From positions 1-46,177 of the forward strand of contig DATBBR010000075.1 of NCBI GenBank assembly GCA_036270875.1: DNA of 46,177 nucleotides. Reading direction: 5' to 3'. Below are positions 1 to 7,220 of this stretch, piece by piece. Position numbers and translations under genes: made by a program. A model generated the notes under the pieces. The model did no database searches, was not told the origin of the DNA, and was given only the letters and a program-made list of their open reading frames with translations. Every line of letters starts with the position of its first letter. Within the stretch, counting starts at the first letter, position 1. The stretch comes from Acidimicrobiales bacterium (GTDB taxonomy: Bacteria > Actinomycetota > Acidimicrobiia > Acidimicrobiales > AC-9).

Positions 1-887
1 AGGGCGCCACCGTGATCCCCCACGTCCGGGGAACGGCACCCGGGCTCGTCTGCCCCGTGGGCCACAAGGTCATCTACGCCGTGCCGGGAGTGCCGCACGA
101 GATGATGGAGATGGCCGAGCGGGCCGTCATCCCCGACCTGCAGGCCCGAGCCGGTGCGGCAGCGGTCATCCTCAGCCGCACCCTGCGTTCCTGGGGCCTG
201 TCCGAATCCATGCTGGCCGAGATGGTGGGGCCCCGCCTGACCGCCCTCGACGAGGCGGGCGGGAACCCGACCATCGCCTTCCTGGCCAGCGGGATCGAGG
301 GGATCAAGGTCCGCATCACGGCCAAGGCGGCGAACGAGGCGGATGCCCGGGCACTGCTGGACGCCGAGGAGGCCGAGATTCGGACGCTGCTGGGCGAGAC
401 GGTGTTCGGGGTCGACGAGATGTCGATGGAGCACGCCGTGGGGGCGCTGCTCGAGGAGCGCGGGCTCACCCTCGGACTGGCAGAGTCCGTCACCGGCGGG
501 CTGGTGGCGTCGAGGCTGGTGAACGTCCCCGGTGCGAGCGCCTGGCTGCGGGGCTCGGTCGTCGTCTACGACACGGCCGTCAAGCGCGACCTGTTGGGTG
601 TGGGCGACGGACCGGCGGTGAGCGAGCAGACGGCGCGGGAGATGGCCGCCGGGGCGCGCCGGGTCCTGGGAAGCGACGTCGGCCTGGCCGTCACGGGTGT
701 CGCCGGCCCGACGCCGCAGGACGGCGTGGCCGTCGGCACCGTGTGGTGCGGGCTGGCCGGTCCCGGTCCGTCCCTCGAGGCCGTGCGGATGCAGCTTCCC
801 GGCGATCGGGAGCGCGTCCGGCAGTTCGCCGCCATCTCCGTGCTCGACGTGCTGCGCCGGCGGATGCTCGAGCCGGCGCCCGCCTGA
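1..887 (+). CDS. cinA: CinA, competence/damage-inducible protein with C-terminal NMN deamidase domain (5' end missing)
   Basis: The reading frame is open from base 3, so the gene begins upstream of the window; about 294 C-terminal codons are present. The visible part starts in the MoeA/MogA-like domain (GTAPG loop, then VPHEM as in the usual PG-P-EM motif). It ends in the PncC-type domain, seen as LAESVTGG, VSEQTA and the AVTGVAGP block. In this family the C-terminal domain deamidates nicotinamide mononucleotide in pyridine-nucleotide salvage, and the N-terminal domain hydrolyses ADP-ribose in some members. Expected full length is about 410-430 residues. The next gene begins 14 bases after the stop and thpR and recA follow, a grouping like the cinA-ligT-recA operons known from Deinococcus. 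Confidence 0.93.
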   Translation, partial: GATVIPHVRGTAPGLVCPVGHKVIYAVPGVPHEMMEMAERAVIPDLQARAGAAAVILSRTLRSWGLSESMLAEMVGPRLTALDEAGGNPTIAFLASGIEGIKVRITAKAANEADARALLDAEEAEIRTLLGETVFGVDEMSMEHAVGALLEERGLTLGLAESVTGGLVASRLVNVPGASAWLRGSVVVYDTAVKRDLLGVGDGPAVSEQTAREMAAGARRVLGSDVGLAVTGVAGPTPQDGVAVGTVWCGLAGPGPSLEAVRMQLPGDRERVRQFAAISVLDVLRRRMLEPAPA

Positions 888-901
888 GGGGCTGTCATCT
901 G

Positions 902-1786
902 ATGGAGACGACGTACCTCGAGCACCTGACGGACGACGACCTGGGGCTGTTGTCGAGCGCTCACCGCTCGGCGACCGGCGAGATGCTCGGGGTCGCCGGG
1001 CTCCGGGGCCGCCCGACGGCGGTCGAGGGTCTGCTCTCCCGACCGGAGGTGTTCGAGGCGGTCTTCGGCGTCGAGAAGGGGGCCGATCCCTTCATGCGGG
1101 GCTCGCCGTTCCTCGTCTTCGCCGTCGCCGTCCATCGCTGTGTGGAGGACCTCCGGCAGGCGGTGTTCGTGCCCGAGTGGCTGGGGCCGCGCCAGCGGGT
1201 GGCGGTGTTCGACGTCGAGGCGCTCCGCGACTTCCTCGCCGACCCGACACGGCGGTTCTTCCTGGTCGAGCTGCTGGCGTCGTACACGCACGTGGCCAGC
1301 GGCAGCTTCTGGGTGCAGACCCGTCGGGGCTGGCGACGTCGCCGCTTCAGCGAGCTCGACCCGGTGCGCCTGGCGTCGCTGTTGGAGGTCGTGCCCGAGG
1401 CCGAGCGAGTCGGCATCTACCGCCGCCTCGGTGATCTGGCCCTTTTCCTGACCGGCGTGTTCCCCGATCACACGGCAATGCGGGCCTTGGCGCCCATCGA
1501 CACAGCGCGGCTGCTCCGGGCGGCGCGCCTGGCTGCCGGGGCGGACGGACCACCCGGCGGACACGCCGAGTCGGTGGAGCCGGCGGGGCCGGTGGCCCTG
1601 CTGGAGCACCTCGGTCGCCGGTGGTACCGGCTGGCGTACGACACGGCGCCGTCGCCGACCGGAGCCATGCGGGTGGTGGGGGAGGTGGCGGAGCGCTTTC
1701 GGCAGGCTCGCCGGGTGCTCAACCTCGTCACCGACCGCCACCTCTTCGTGCTCCGCGATCGCTGGTTCTCGCCACCGACGGGGTGA
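902..1786 (+). CDS. conserved-looking protein of unknown function in the cinA-thpR-recA block
   Basis: I do not recognise this 294-residue protein. It starts at an ATG 14 bases after cinA, with a GAGGGG-type ribosome site about 11 bases upstream, and stops 3 bases before thpR, so the three genes are probably co-transcribed. The sequence looks soluble: no signal peptide and no clear membrane span. It is mostly helical by composition, with Leu/Arg-rich amphipathic segments, a basic RRGWRRRRF patch near residue 145 and a Gly/Pro/Glu-rich break near residues 217-230 that may separate two domains. No nucleotide-binding or metal motif stands out. A role in DNA repair or RNA processing is suggested only by its neighbours. 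The longer in-frame start at 743 lies inside cinA and is unlikely. Confidence 0.75.
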   Translation: METTYLEHLTDDDLGLLSSAHRSATGEMLGVAGLRGRPTAVEGLLSRPEVFEAVFGVEKGADPFMRGSPFLVFAVAVHRCVEDLRQAVFVPEWLGPRQRVAVFDVEALRDFLADPTRRFFLVELLASYTHVASGSFWVQTRRGWRRRRFSELDPVRLASLLEVVPEAERVGIYRRLGDLALFLTGVFPDHTAMRALAPIDTARLLRAARLAAGADGPPGGHAESVEPAGPVALLEHLGRRWYRLAYDTAPSPTGAMRVVGEVAERFRQARRVLNLVTDRHLFVLRDRWFSPPTG

Positions 1787-1789
1787 GTC

Positions 1790-2305
1790 GTGCGCCTGTT
1801 CGTCGCCGTGTGGCCGTCGCCGGACGTCCTCGACGTGCTGGGCGACCTGCCCCGACCCGAGACGCCGGGGGTGCGGTGGACGACGTCGGGGCAATGGCAC
1901 GTCACGCTGCGGTTCCTGGGCCAGGTGGCGGCCGTCGAGCTCGCCGAGGTGACCGATACCTTCGGCCGGATCGACGTGGGTTCGGCCAAGCCGGTGTCGG
2001 CCGAGATGGGGCCGGCGACGGCCTGCCTGGGGCGGGGCATCCTCCAGGTCCCGGTCCAGGGCCTCGACGAGCTGGCCCGGGCCACCGTGGAGGCCACCGC
2101 CGGCGTGGGCCAGCCTCCGGAGGACCGACCCTTCCACGGGCACCTGACGCTGGCCCGCGCCCGTGGGCGCAGGGGGGACCTGCGCCAGTTGCGGGGGACG
2201 CCCCTGGTCGCTCGCTGGAAGGTCGCCGAGCTGACCCTCGTCGCCAGTACCCCCCACCGGGAAGGGGCCCGGTACGACGTCGTGGCTTCCCTTCCCCTGG
2301 GTTGA
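1790..2305 (+). CDS. thpR: RNA 2',3'-cyclic phosphodiesterase (2H phosphoesterase, LigT family)
   Basis: The 171-residue protein has the two H-x-T/S-x motifs that define the 2H phosphoesterase fold: HVTL at residues 37-40 and HLTL at 118-121, each in the usual context (HVTLRFLG and HLTLARA). The family opens 2',3'-cyclic phosphates on RNA ends to 2'-phosphates and can ligate tRNA halves through a 2'-5' bond. Length is normal. The GTG start lies 3 bases after the preceding gene, with a GGGGTGAG stretch just upstream, so translation is probably coupled. recA follows after a 131-base gap that holds recA's own control sites. Members sit between cinA and recA in other bacteria, so a shared DNA/RNA-damage context is plausible but not shown here. 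Confidence 0.93.
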   Translation: MRLFVAVWPSPDVLDVLGDLPRPETPGVRWTTSGQWHVTLRFLGQVAAVELAEVTDTFGRIDVGSAKPVSAEMGPATACLGRGILQVPVQGLDELARATVEATAGVGQPPEDRPFHGHLTLARARGRRGDLRQLRGTPLVARWKVAELTLVASTPHREGARYDVVASLPLG

Positions 2306-2330
2306 GAAGCGGGCGCCCGAAATCCCTACC

Positions 2331-2344
2331 CGAACACGCGTTCG
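2331..2344. promoter_or_regulatory. LexA (SOS) box upstream of recA
   Basis: CGAACACGCGTTCG is a perfect inverted repeat and fits the Gram-positive/actinobacterial LexA consensus CGAAC-RNRY-GTTYS at every position. It lies 93 bases before the recA start. A possible -10 hexamer TACACT follows at 2349-2354. LexA is encoded in this window and has its own boxes of the same type, so direct repression of recA by LexA is the natural reading. Confidence 0.88.
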
Positions 2345-2375
2345 GAACTACACTTCTGGAGTTCCAACAGTGTGA

Positions 2376-2398
2376 TCGTCACACCCCATCCATAGGGT
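2376..2398 (+). promoter_or_regulatory. candidate PafBC-type (RecA-NDp) damage promoter of recA
   Basis: TCGTCACAC, eight bases, then TAGGGT reproduces the layout of the LexA-independent mycobacterial recA promoter, whose consensus is TTGTCRGTG-N8-TANNNT. The hexamer TCGTCA differs from TTGTCA at one base; the following three bases differ more. The predicted transcript would start near 2405, leaving a leader of about 30 bases with a GAGGGGA ribosome site before the GTG at 2437. The segment overlaps a 6-bp-arm inverted repeat, GTGTGA-TCG-TCACAC, at 2370-2384. This is a pattern match only; PafB and PafC are not in the window. Confidence 0.45.
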
Positions 2399-2436
2399 GA
2401 GGCCCGAATCAAGCCGCCACGACGAGAGGGGATCCG

Positions 2437-3486
2437 GTGGAACGTGACAAGGCGCTCGACATGGCGATCGGGCACGTCGAGAAGCAGTTCGGCAAGGGCT
2501 CGATCATGCGCATGGGCGAGCGGGCGGACATGGCCATCGAGTCCGTTCCCACCGGCGCCATGGCCCTCGACCTGGCCCTCGGCGTGGGTGGATTGCCCCG
2601 GGGCCGGATCGTCGAGCTCTACGGACCCGAGTCCTCGGGGAAGTCGACCTTGGCCATGCACGTGGTGGCCGAGGGGCAGCGCAACGGGGGCATCTGCGCC
2701 TACATCGACGCCGAGCACGCCATGGACCCGGTCTACGCCAAGGCCATCGGCGTCGACATCGACGAGCTGCTGATCTCCCAGCCCGACACCGGGGAGCAGG
2801 CGCTCGAGATCGCCGACATGCTCATCCGGTCGGGAGCCCTCGACGTGCTGGTCGTCGACTCGGTGGCGGCCCTCACCCCCCGAGCGGAGATCGAGGGAGA
2901 GATGGGCGACGCCCACGTCGGCCTCCAGGCCCGTCTCATGTCCCAGGCGCTGCGCAAGCTCACCGGGACCCTTAGCCGCTCGAACACCATCGCCATATTC
3001 ATCAATCAGCTGCGAGAGAAGATCGGGGTCGTCTACGGCTCACCTGAGGTGACCCCTGGCGGGCGGGCGCTGAAGTTCTACTCCTCGGTCCGCCTCGACA
3101 TCCGCAGGATCGAGTCCATCAAGGACGGCGGCGAGGTCATCGGCAACCGCACGCGGGTCAAGGTCGTGAAGAACAAGTGCTCGCCGCCTTTCAAATCCGC
3201 AGAGTTCGACATCATGTACGGCCGGGGCATCAGCCGGGAGGGGTCGGTCATCGACGTCGCCGTCGACCTGGGCATCGTGAAGAAGTCCGGAGCCTGGTAC
3301 ACCTACGAAGGCGAGCAGCTCGGCCAGGGGCGGGAGAACGCCAAGCAGTTCCTGTTGGAGAACGCCGAGTTGATGGTCGAGCTCAACGAGCGTGTCCGGC
3401 AACAGGTGGGAATGGGTTCGGGGTCTCAGGACGTTCCATTGGGGGCGCAGACCGAAGACGACGAGCCCATCTCACTGAAGGAATGA
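2437..3486 (+). CDS. recA: RecA recombinase
   Basis: The 349-residue protein is a full-length RecA: GPESSGKS Walker A at residues 63-70, the [10 protein letters not shown] block, [11 protein letters not shown] (Walker B), the NQLREKIGV segment and the conserved C-terminal region. RecA forms filaments on single-stranded DNA, drives strand exchange and triggers LexA self-cleavage. There is no intein, unlike recA of some mycobacteria. The GTG start has a GAGGGGA ribosome site. Transcription probably responds to DNA damage through the SOS box at 2331 and perhaps a second promoter at 2376. A perfect hairpin lies 48 bases after the stop. No recX follows, although recX sits behind recA in many actinobacteria; spoVS and miaB come next instead. 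Confidence 0.98.
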   Translation: MERDKALDMAIGHVEKQFGKGSIMRMGERADMAIESVPTGAMALDLALGVGGLPRGRIVELYGPESSGKSTLAMHVVAEGQRNGGICAYIDAEHAMDPVYAKAIGVDIDELLISQPDTGEQALEIADMLIRSGALDVLVVDSVAALTPRAEIEGEMGDAHVGLQARLMSQALRKLTGTLSRSNTIAIFINQLREKIGVVYGSPEVTPGGRALKFYSSVRLDIRRIESIKDGGEVIGNRTRVKVVKNKCSPPFKSAEFDIMYGRGISREGSVIDVAVDLGIVKKSGAWYTYEGEQLGQGRENAKQFLLENAELMVELNERVRQQVGMGSGSQDVPLGAQTEDDEPISLKE

Positions 3487-3533
3487 CCGGCGACAGGGTG
3501 ACGCTGGTCGAGGGTCGGGCTAGGGATCTCCCA

Positions 3534-3571
3534 GGGCCGGCCGCCGCTTTCCCCCCGGCGGCGGCCGGCCC
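3534..3571 (+). terminator. strong GC hairpin after recA
   Basis: Two perfect 14-base arms (3534-3547 and 3558-3571, starting GGGCCGGCC) enclose a 10-base loop. A C/T-rich stretch follows rather than a clean T run, as is usual for intrinsic terminators or transcript-end hairpins in high-GC genomes. It probably separates recA transcription from spoVS. Confidence 0.72.
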
Positions 3572-3681
3572 CCTCCCCTTCTGGCAGTAGCGACAGAAGG
3601 GAGAGTTGTCGAGGACGTCGAATCAGACGGTGGCGCGTGGCCGAACCACGATGTCCGCCGACGGTCCTGGCTGGGGGCAAC

Positions 3682-4011
3682 ATGGAAGTGCTGAAGGTCT
3701 CGAGCAAATCGAGTCCAAATGCTGTCGCAGGGGCGATGGCAAGCGTGCTCCGGCAGTCAGGCGCGGTCGAGGTGCAGGTCGTTGGCGCCGGCGCGCTCAA
3801 CCAGGCCATAAAGGCCATGGCCATCGCCCGAGGCTTCGTGATCTCGTCGGGCATCGACCTCATCTGCGTGCCGAACTTCGCCGACATCGAGATCGACGGG
3901 CAGAGCCGCACCGCCCTGCGGCTCCTGGTCGAGCACCGCGGCGGGGCCGACCAGTTGCCGCCCGCTGGCGAGGACGGCGAGGCCCTCGCCGTCGGGCAGG
4001 AGACGGAGTAG
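3682..4011 (+). CDS. spoVS: SpoVS family protein (stage V sporulation protein S)
   Basis: Residues 1-86 closely match the SpoVS family: MEVLKVSSKSSPN at the N terminus, then GAGALNQA, IARGFV and DLICVP. SpoVS is a small Alba-like fold implicated in nucleic-acid binding; in Bacillus it affects septation and spore coat formation. The start at 3682 was chosen because family members begin with M-E-(V/I)-LKVS; the in-frame ATG at 3637 would add 15 residues with no family counterpart. The protein is 109 residues, about 23 longer than the Bacillus protein, with an acidic, disordered-looking C-terminal tail. No other sporulation gene is visible in the window. It lies between the recA hairpin and miaB. 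Confidence 0.92.
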   Translation: MEVLKVSSKSSPNAVAGAMASVLRQSGAVEVQVVGAGALNQAIKAMAIARGFVISSGIDLICVPNFADIEIDGQSRTALRLLVEHRGGADQLPPAGEDGEALAVGQETE

Positions 4012-4038
4012 GGCGAAGCCGCGGAAATCCAGTGGGCC

Positions 4039-4044
4039 TATCCT
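4039..4044 (+). promoter_or_regulatory. leaderless-type -10 element of miaB
   Basis: TATCCT fits the TANNNT -10 consensus and ends exactly six bases before the GTG start of miaB, so transcription would begin at or next to the start codon. No Shine-Dalgarno sequence is present and no clear -35 is seen. Confidence 0.55.
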
Positions 4045-4050
4045 GGCCCG

Positions 4051-5571
4051 GTGACGCGGAAGTTCCACGTGCGCACCTTCGGGTGCCAGATGAACGAGCA
4101 CGACTCGGAGCGGCTGGCGGGGTTGCTCGAGACGGAGGGCATGGAGGCCACCGACGACGTCGCCGCCGCCGATGTCGTGGTCCTCAACACGTGCTGCATC
4201 AGGGAGAACGCCGACAACCGGCTCTACGGGCACCTGGGCCAGCTGAAGGCCGTCCGCGCCCGCCGGCCGGGCATGCAGATCGCCGTGGGTGGCTGTCTGG
4301 CCCAGAAGGACCGGGGCCTGGTCCAGCAGCGGGCCGACCAGGTCGACGTGGTGTTCGGGACCCACAACGTGGGCCGGCTGGCCGATCTGCTGCGCCAGGC
4401 CCGGCGCGAGGGCCCGGTCATGGAGATACTCGACGAGGCGCCAGCCGACGACAGTTCCTTGTTCCCCTCGGCGCTCCCGGTCCGTCGACAGCTGGCCCAC
4501 GCCGCGTGGGTCACAATCCAGATCGGCTGCGACAACAGCTGTGCCTTCTGCATCGTGCCTGCCGTGCGGGGCCGGGAGGTCAGCCGCCCGTTCGGCGACG
4601 TGGTGGCCGAGGTGGAGCACCTCGCCCGGGCGGGCACGGTGGAGGTCACCCTCCTGGGCCAGAACGTCAACTCCTACGGGCGGGACATCACCATGGCCCT
4701 GCGCTCGGACGACCACGTCGCAGGCTCGGGCGGCGGTGATGGGGCAGAGCCGGCCCCAGAGGCCGGCTCGACGACATGGCAGGCGGGGCGGGCCTGGGCA
4801 GAGGCCGGCGCGCCGCGGGCCCGTCCGCTGTTCGCCGACCTGCTGCGGGCGGTGGGCGCCGTCCCCGGGATCAGGCGCGTCCGCTATACGAGCCCCCATC
4901 CCAAGGACCTGCGGCCCGAGACCATCGCCGCCATGGCCGAGGTGGGCGCGGTGTGCGAGCACCTGCACCTCCCGCTGCAGTCGGGAAGCGATCGCGTACT
5001 GGCCGCCATGCGTCGGGGCTACACCGCGGGTCGGTACCTCGACCGCCTGGCCGCCGCCCGGGCGGCCATCCCGGACCTCGCCGTGACGACCGACATCATC
5101 GTCGGCTTCCCCGGTGAGACCGACCGCGACTTCGACCGCACCCTCGAGGTGGTCGCCGAGGCCGAGTACGACAGCGCGTACACATTCCTGTTCTCACCCC
5201 GACCGGGCACGCGGGCGGCGGCCATGACCGACGAGGCGGTGCCGGCCGAGGTCGCGGCCGAGCGCTTCGCCCAGCTGCGGGTGGTCGTCGAGCGCTCGGC
5301 GCTGGCGAAGCACCGCGGCCGAATCGGTCGGACCGAGGAGGTGCTCATCGAAGGGCCGAGCAAGCGCGATCCCGACGTCATCTCGGGTCGCACCAGGCAG
5401 AACAAGCTCGTCCACTTCCCCACGCCCGGCAGCCGATCGGAGGCGCCGCTGGCGGCGGGCACCCTGGCCCGGGTGCGGGTCACCACGGCGGCACCCCACC
5501 ACCTCGGCGGCGAGCTGGTCGCGGTGACCGGTCGAGCGCGCCGGGCGCGCATCCCGGTCAGGGCCGGCTGA
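4051..5571 (+). CDS. miaB: tRNA-2-methylthio-N6-dimethylallyladenosine synthase MiaB
   Basis: MiaB is a radical SAM enzyme that adds the methylthio group to i6A at tRNA position 37, acting after MiaA, which is also in this window. The N-terminal UPF0004 domain has its cluster cysteines (C12 in TFGCQMNE, C48 in NTC, C82 in GGC). The radical SAM CxxxCxxC is C160, C164 and C167 (CDNSCAFC), followed by GQNVNSYG. The C-terminal TRAM domain is recognisable. At 506 residues it is long because of an insert at about residues 214-257, rich in Gly, Ala and Glu, placed between NVNSYGRD and PLFADLLR. The DNA for the insert contains a 9-bp-arm palindrome at 4747-4769. It is convergent with the aldehyde dehydrogenase gene. 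Confidence 0.95.
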   Translation: MTRKFHVRTFGCQMNEHDSERLAGLLETEGMEATDDVAAADVVVLNTCCIRENADNRLYGHLGQLKAVRARRPGMQIAVGGCLAQKDRGLVQQRADQVDVVFGTHNVGRLADLLRQARREGPVMEILDEAPADDSSLFPSALPVRRQLAHAAWVTIQIGCDNSCAFCIVPAVRGREVSRPFGDVVAEVEHLARAGTVEVTLLGQNVNSYGRDITMALRSDDHVAGSGGGDGAEPAPEAGSTTWQAGRAWAEAGAPRARPLFADLLRAVGAVPGIRRVRYTSPHPKDLRPETIAAMAEVGAVCEHLHLPLQSGSDRVLAAMRRGYTAGRYLDRLAAARAAIPDLAVTTDIIVGFPGETDRDFDRTLEVVAEAEYDSAYTFLFSPRPGTRAAAMTDEAVPAEVAAERFAQLRVVVERSALAKHRGRIGRTEEVLIEGPSKRDPDVISGRTRQNKLVHFPTPGSRSEAPLAAGTLARVRVTTAAPHHLGGELVAVTGRARRARIPVRAG

Positions 5572-5592
5572 CGGGCTGACCGCCCCCGGCCC

Positions 5593-7146
5593 TCAGGTCG
5601 GTGGGTAGCGCTGGTAGTCCGGGAAGTGCCCGAAGAGGCGCTCCCCCGGTGGCCCCTCGGTGACCGCTTGCACCAGGTACTCGCCGCCCACGAAGGCACC
5701 CTTCCACGACGCCCCTCGGCCGCCGAACGGCTCGTCGCGGTCGCCGCGGGATCGGGGCTTGTTCACGCCGACCTTGAACGACTGGAGCTCGGCGGCCAGC
5801 TTGTTGGCGACCTCGGCGTCGTCGCAGGCGATCGACGCCACCAGGGCCCCGTTGGAGACGTTCATCGCCGCCAGCAGCTCTGCCGGCGTGTCCACAACGA
5901 CCAGGGTGTCGATGGGCCCGAAGGGCTCGGCGTGGTACAAGGCCGAGCTCCGGGGCGGGTCGAAGATGGCGACCGGCGGCACGTAGGCCGACGTGTCCTG
6001 ATCGGCCACGAAGTGGCCCCGGGTGGTCGGTCCCCGGTACAGGGGGACGCCGCCGCGGTCGATGGCCTCCTCCACGTCGGCGGCCAGCTCTGTCGCCTTC
6101 CCGGCGGTGATGAGCGGGCCGAAGTCGAGGTCGGGAAGCGGGTCGCCGGGATCGCCCACGGCCAGCGGATTGCCGAACTCCAGGGAGTCCAGCACCGGCA
6201 GGAGAGTGGCGAGGAACTCGTCGAAGAGCGACCGCTGCACGACGTAGCGGGGGTAGGCGGTGCACCGCTGCTTGGCGTACTCGAAGCCCTTGCGCAGGTG
6301 GACGGCGAGGCCCTCCCAGTCGGAGAACTGCCAGATGCCCCAGGCGTTGAGCCCTTCCTGCTCCAGCATGTGGCGCTTGTCGGTGCGCACGAGCTCGGAG
6401 ACGATCTGTCCGCCCGCCTCCCGGCCACCGACGAAGGCGAGGCACCCGATCTCCGGCGACCGCACCAGCACCGGGGACAGAAGGCCGCCGGACCCGCTCA
6501 CCAGGGTCACGGGCAGCCCCGCCCGCCGGGCCAGGGCCAGGGCCAGGGTGAGGGTGGAGACGCCGCCGTCGGTCGGCGCCTTGGCGATGCAGGCGTTGCC
6601 CGCCAGGGCCTGGACGAACATGGCGTGCACCAGCACCGACAGCGGATAGTTCCACGAGGCGATGTTGGACACCGGACCGTAGAGCGGCCGGCGCCCCTCG
6701 AGCATCGGCGTGATGTTGTCGACGTACCAGGTCACCCCGGAGATCGTGCGATCCACCTCGACGATGGACTGCCGGAAGGGCTTGCCGACCTCCCACACGA
6801 GGAGCAGGGCGAGGAGCTCGCGGTGGGCCTCGAGAGCCTCGACGGCGTCCCTGACCCGTTGTCGTCGCTCGTCGAGGGGGACGACGGCCCACGCCCGGTG
6901 GTCGGCCACGGCCGCCCGCAGGGCCTCCTCGGCCTCCTCGGGCTCGAGCATCGGCGGCCCGGCGATGGCGGTGCCGTCGATGGACGACACCGAGCGGAGG
7001 GCGGTGCCGCTCTCACGCCACTCGCCCCCCCAGAGGTTGCGGACTCCGTCGGGACCGAACGCCTCAGGGGCGATGGCCCGACAGCGGTCATAGACCTCGG
7101 ACCACCTGGTGCCGGGCTTGATCTGAAGGGTCTGATCGGACTGCAC
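5593..7146 (-). CDS. aldehyde dehydrogenase superfamily protein (substrate unknown)
   Basis: The 517-residue protein has the layout of an NAD(P)-dependent aldehyde dehydrogenase. A WNYPL segment sits in the cofactor pocket, followed by a lysine in IAKAPTDGG where most members have KPSE. Next come FVGGREAG in place of the usual FTGS-x-EVG, a glutamate in LEQEGLNAW, and the catalytic cysteine in KQRCTA 33 residues later, which is close to normal spacing. PFGP and the C-terminal motifs are also present. It oxidises an aldehyde to an acid or acyl product, but the altered LELGG and KPSE boxes mean I cannot name the substrate. The start is a GTG. It stands alone on the minus strand, convergent with miaB and divergent from miaA. 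Confidence 0.88.
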   Translation of the reverse strand: MQSDQTLQIKPGTRWSEVYDRCRAIAPEAFGPDGVRNLWGGEWRESGTALRSVSSIDGTAIAGPPMLEPEEAEEALRAAVADHRAWAVVPLDERRQRVRDAVEALEAHRELLALLLVWEVGKPFRQSIVEVDRTISGVTWYVDNITPMLEGRRPLYGPVSNIASWNYPLSVLVHAMFVQALAGNACIAKAPTDGGVSTLTLALALARRAGLPVTLVSGSGGLLSPVLVRSPEIGCLAFVGGREAGGQIVSELVRTDKRHMLEQEGLNAWGIWQFSDWEGLAVHLRKGFEYAKQRCTAYPRYVVQRSLFDEFLATLLPVLDSLEFGNPLAVGDPGDPLPDLDFGPLITAGKATELAADVEEAIDRGGVPLYRGPTTRGHFVADQDTSAYVPPVAIFDPPRSSALYHAEPFGPIDTLVVVDTPAELLAAMNVSNGALVASIACDDAEVANKLAAELQSFKVGVNKPRSRGDRDEPFGGRGASWKGAFVGGEYLVQAVTEGPPGERLFGHFPDYQRYPPT

Positions 7147-7204
7147 CGCGTCATGGTGACACGCGAGACAGGCCTCGGTCGCACCCGATCCGACGGCGCC
7201 CGAC

Positions 7205-7210
7205 TACCTT
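7205..7210 (+). promoter_or_regulatory. candidate -10 element of miaA
   Basis: TACCTT fits TANNNT and ends ten bases before the ATG of miaA, giving a leader of only a few bases. It lies in the 74-base gap between the divergent aldehyde dehydrogenase and miaA genes. No Shine-Dalgarno sequence is seen before miaA. Confidence 0.4.
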
Positions 7211-7220
7211 GGGATCCGAC

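Noticed and set aside
2370-2384. GTGTGA-TCG-TCACAC as a CRP-type operator
   Set aside because: CRP sites need six bases between TGTGA and TCACA; here there are three. I treat it as an inverted repeat overlapping the candidate PafBC promoter.
2437-3486. An intein in RecA
   Set aside because: The protein is 349 residues with all motifs at normal spacing, so no intein is present.
3487-3681. A possible recX after recA
   Set aside because: The gap holds a strong hairpin and no frame with RecX-like sequence; the open frame at 3177-3590 is a shadow of recA.
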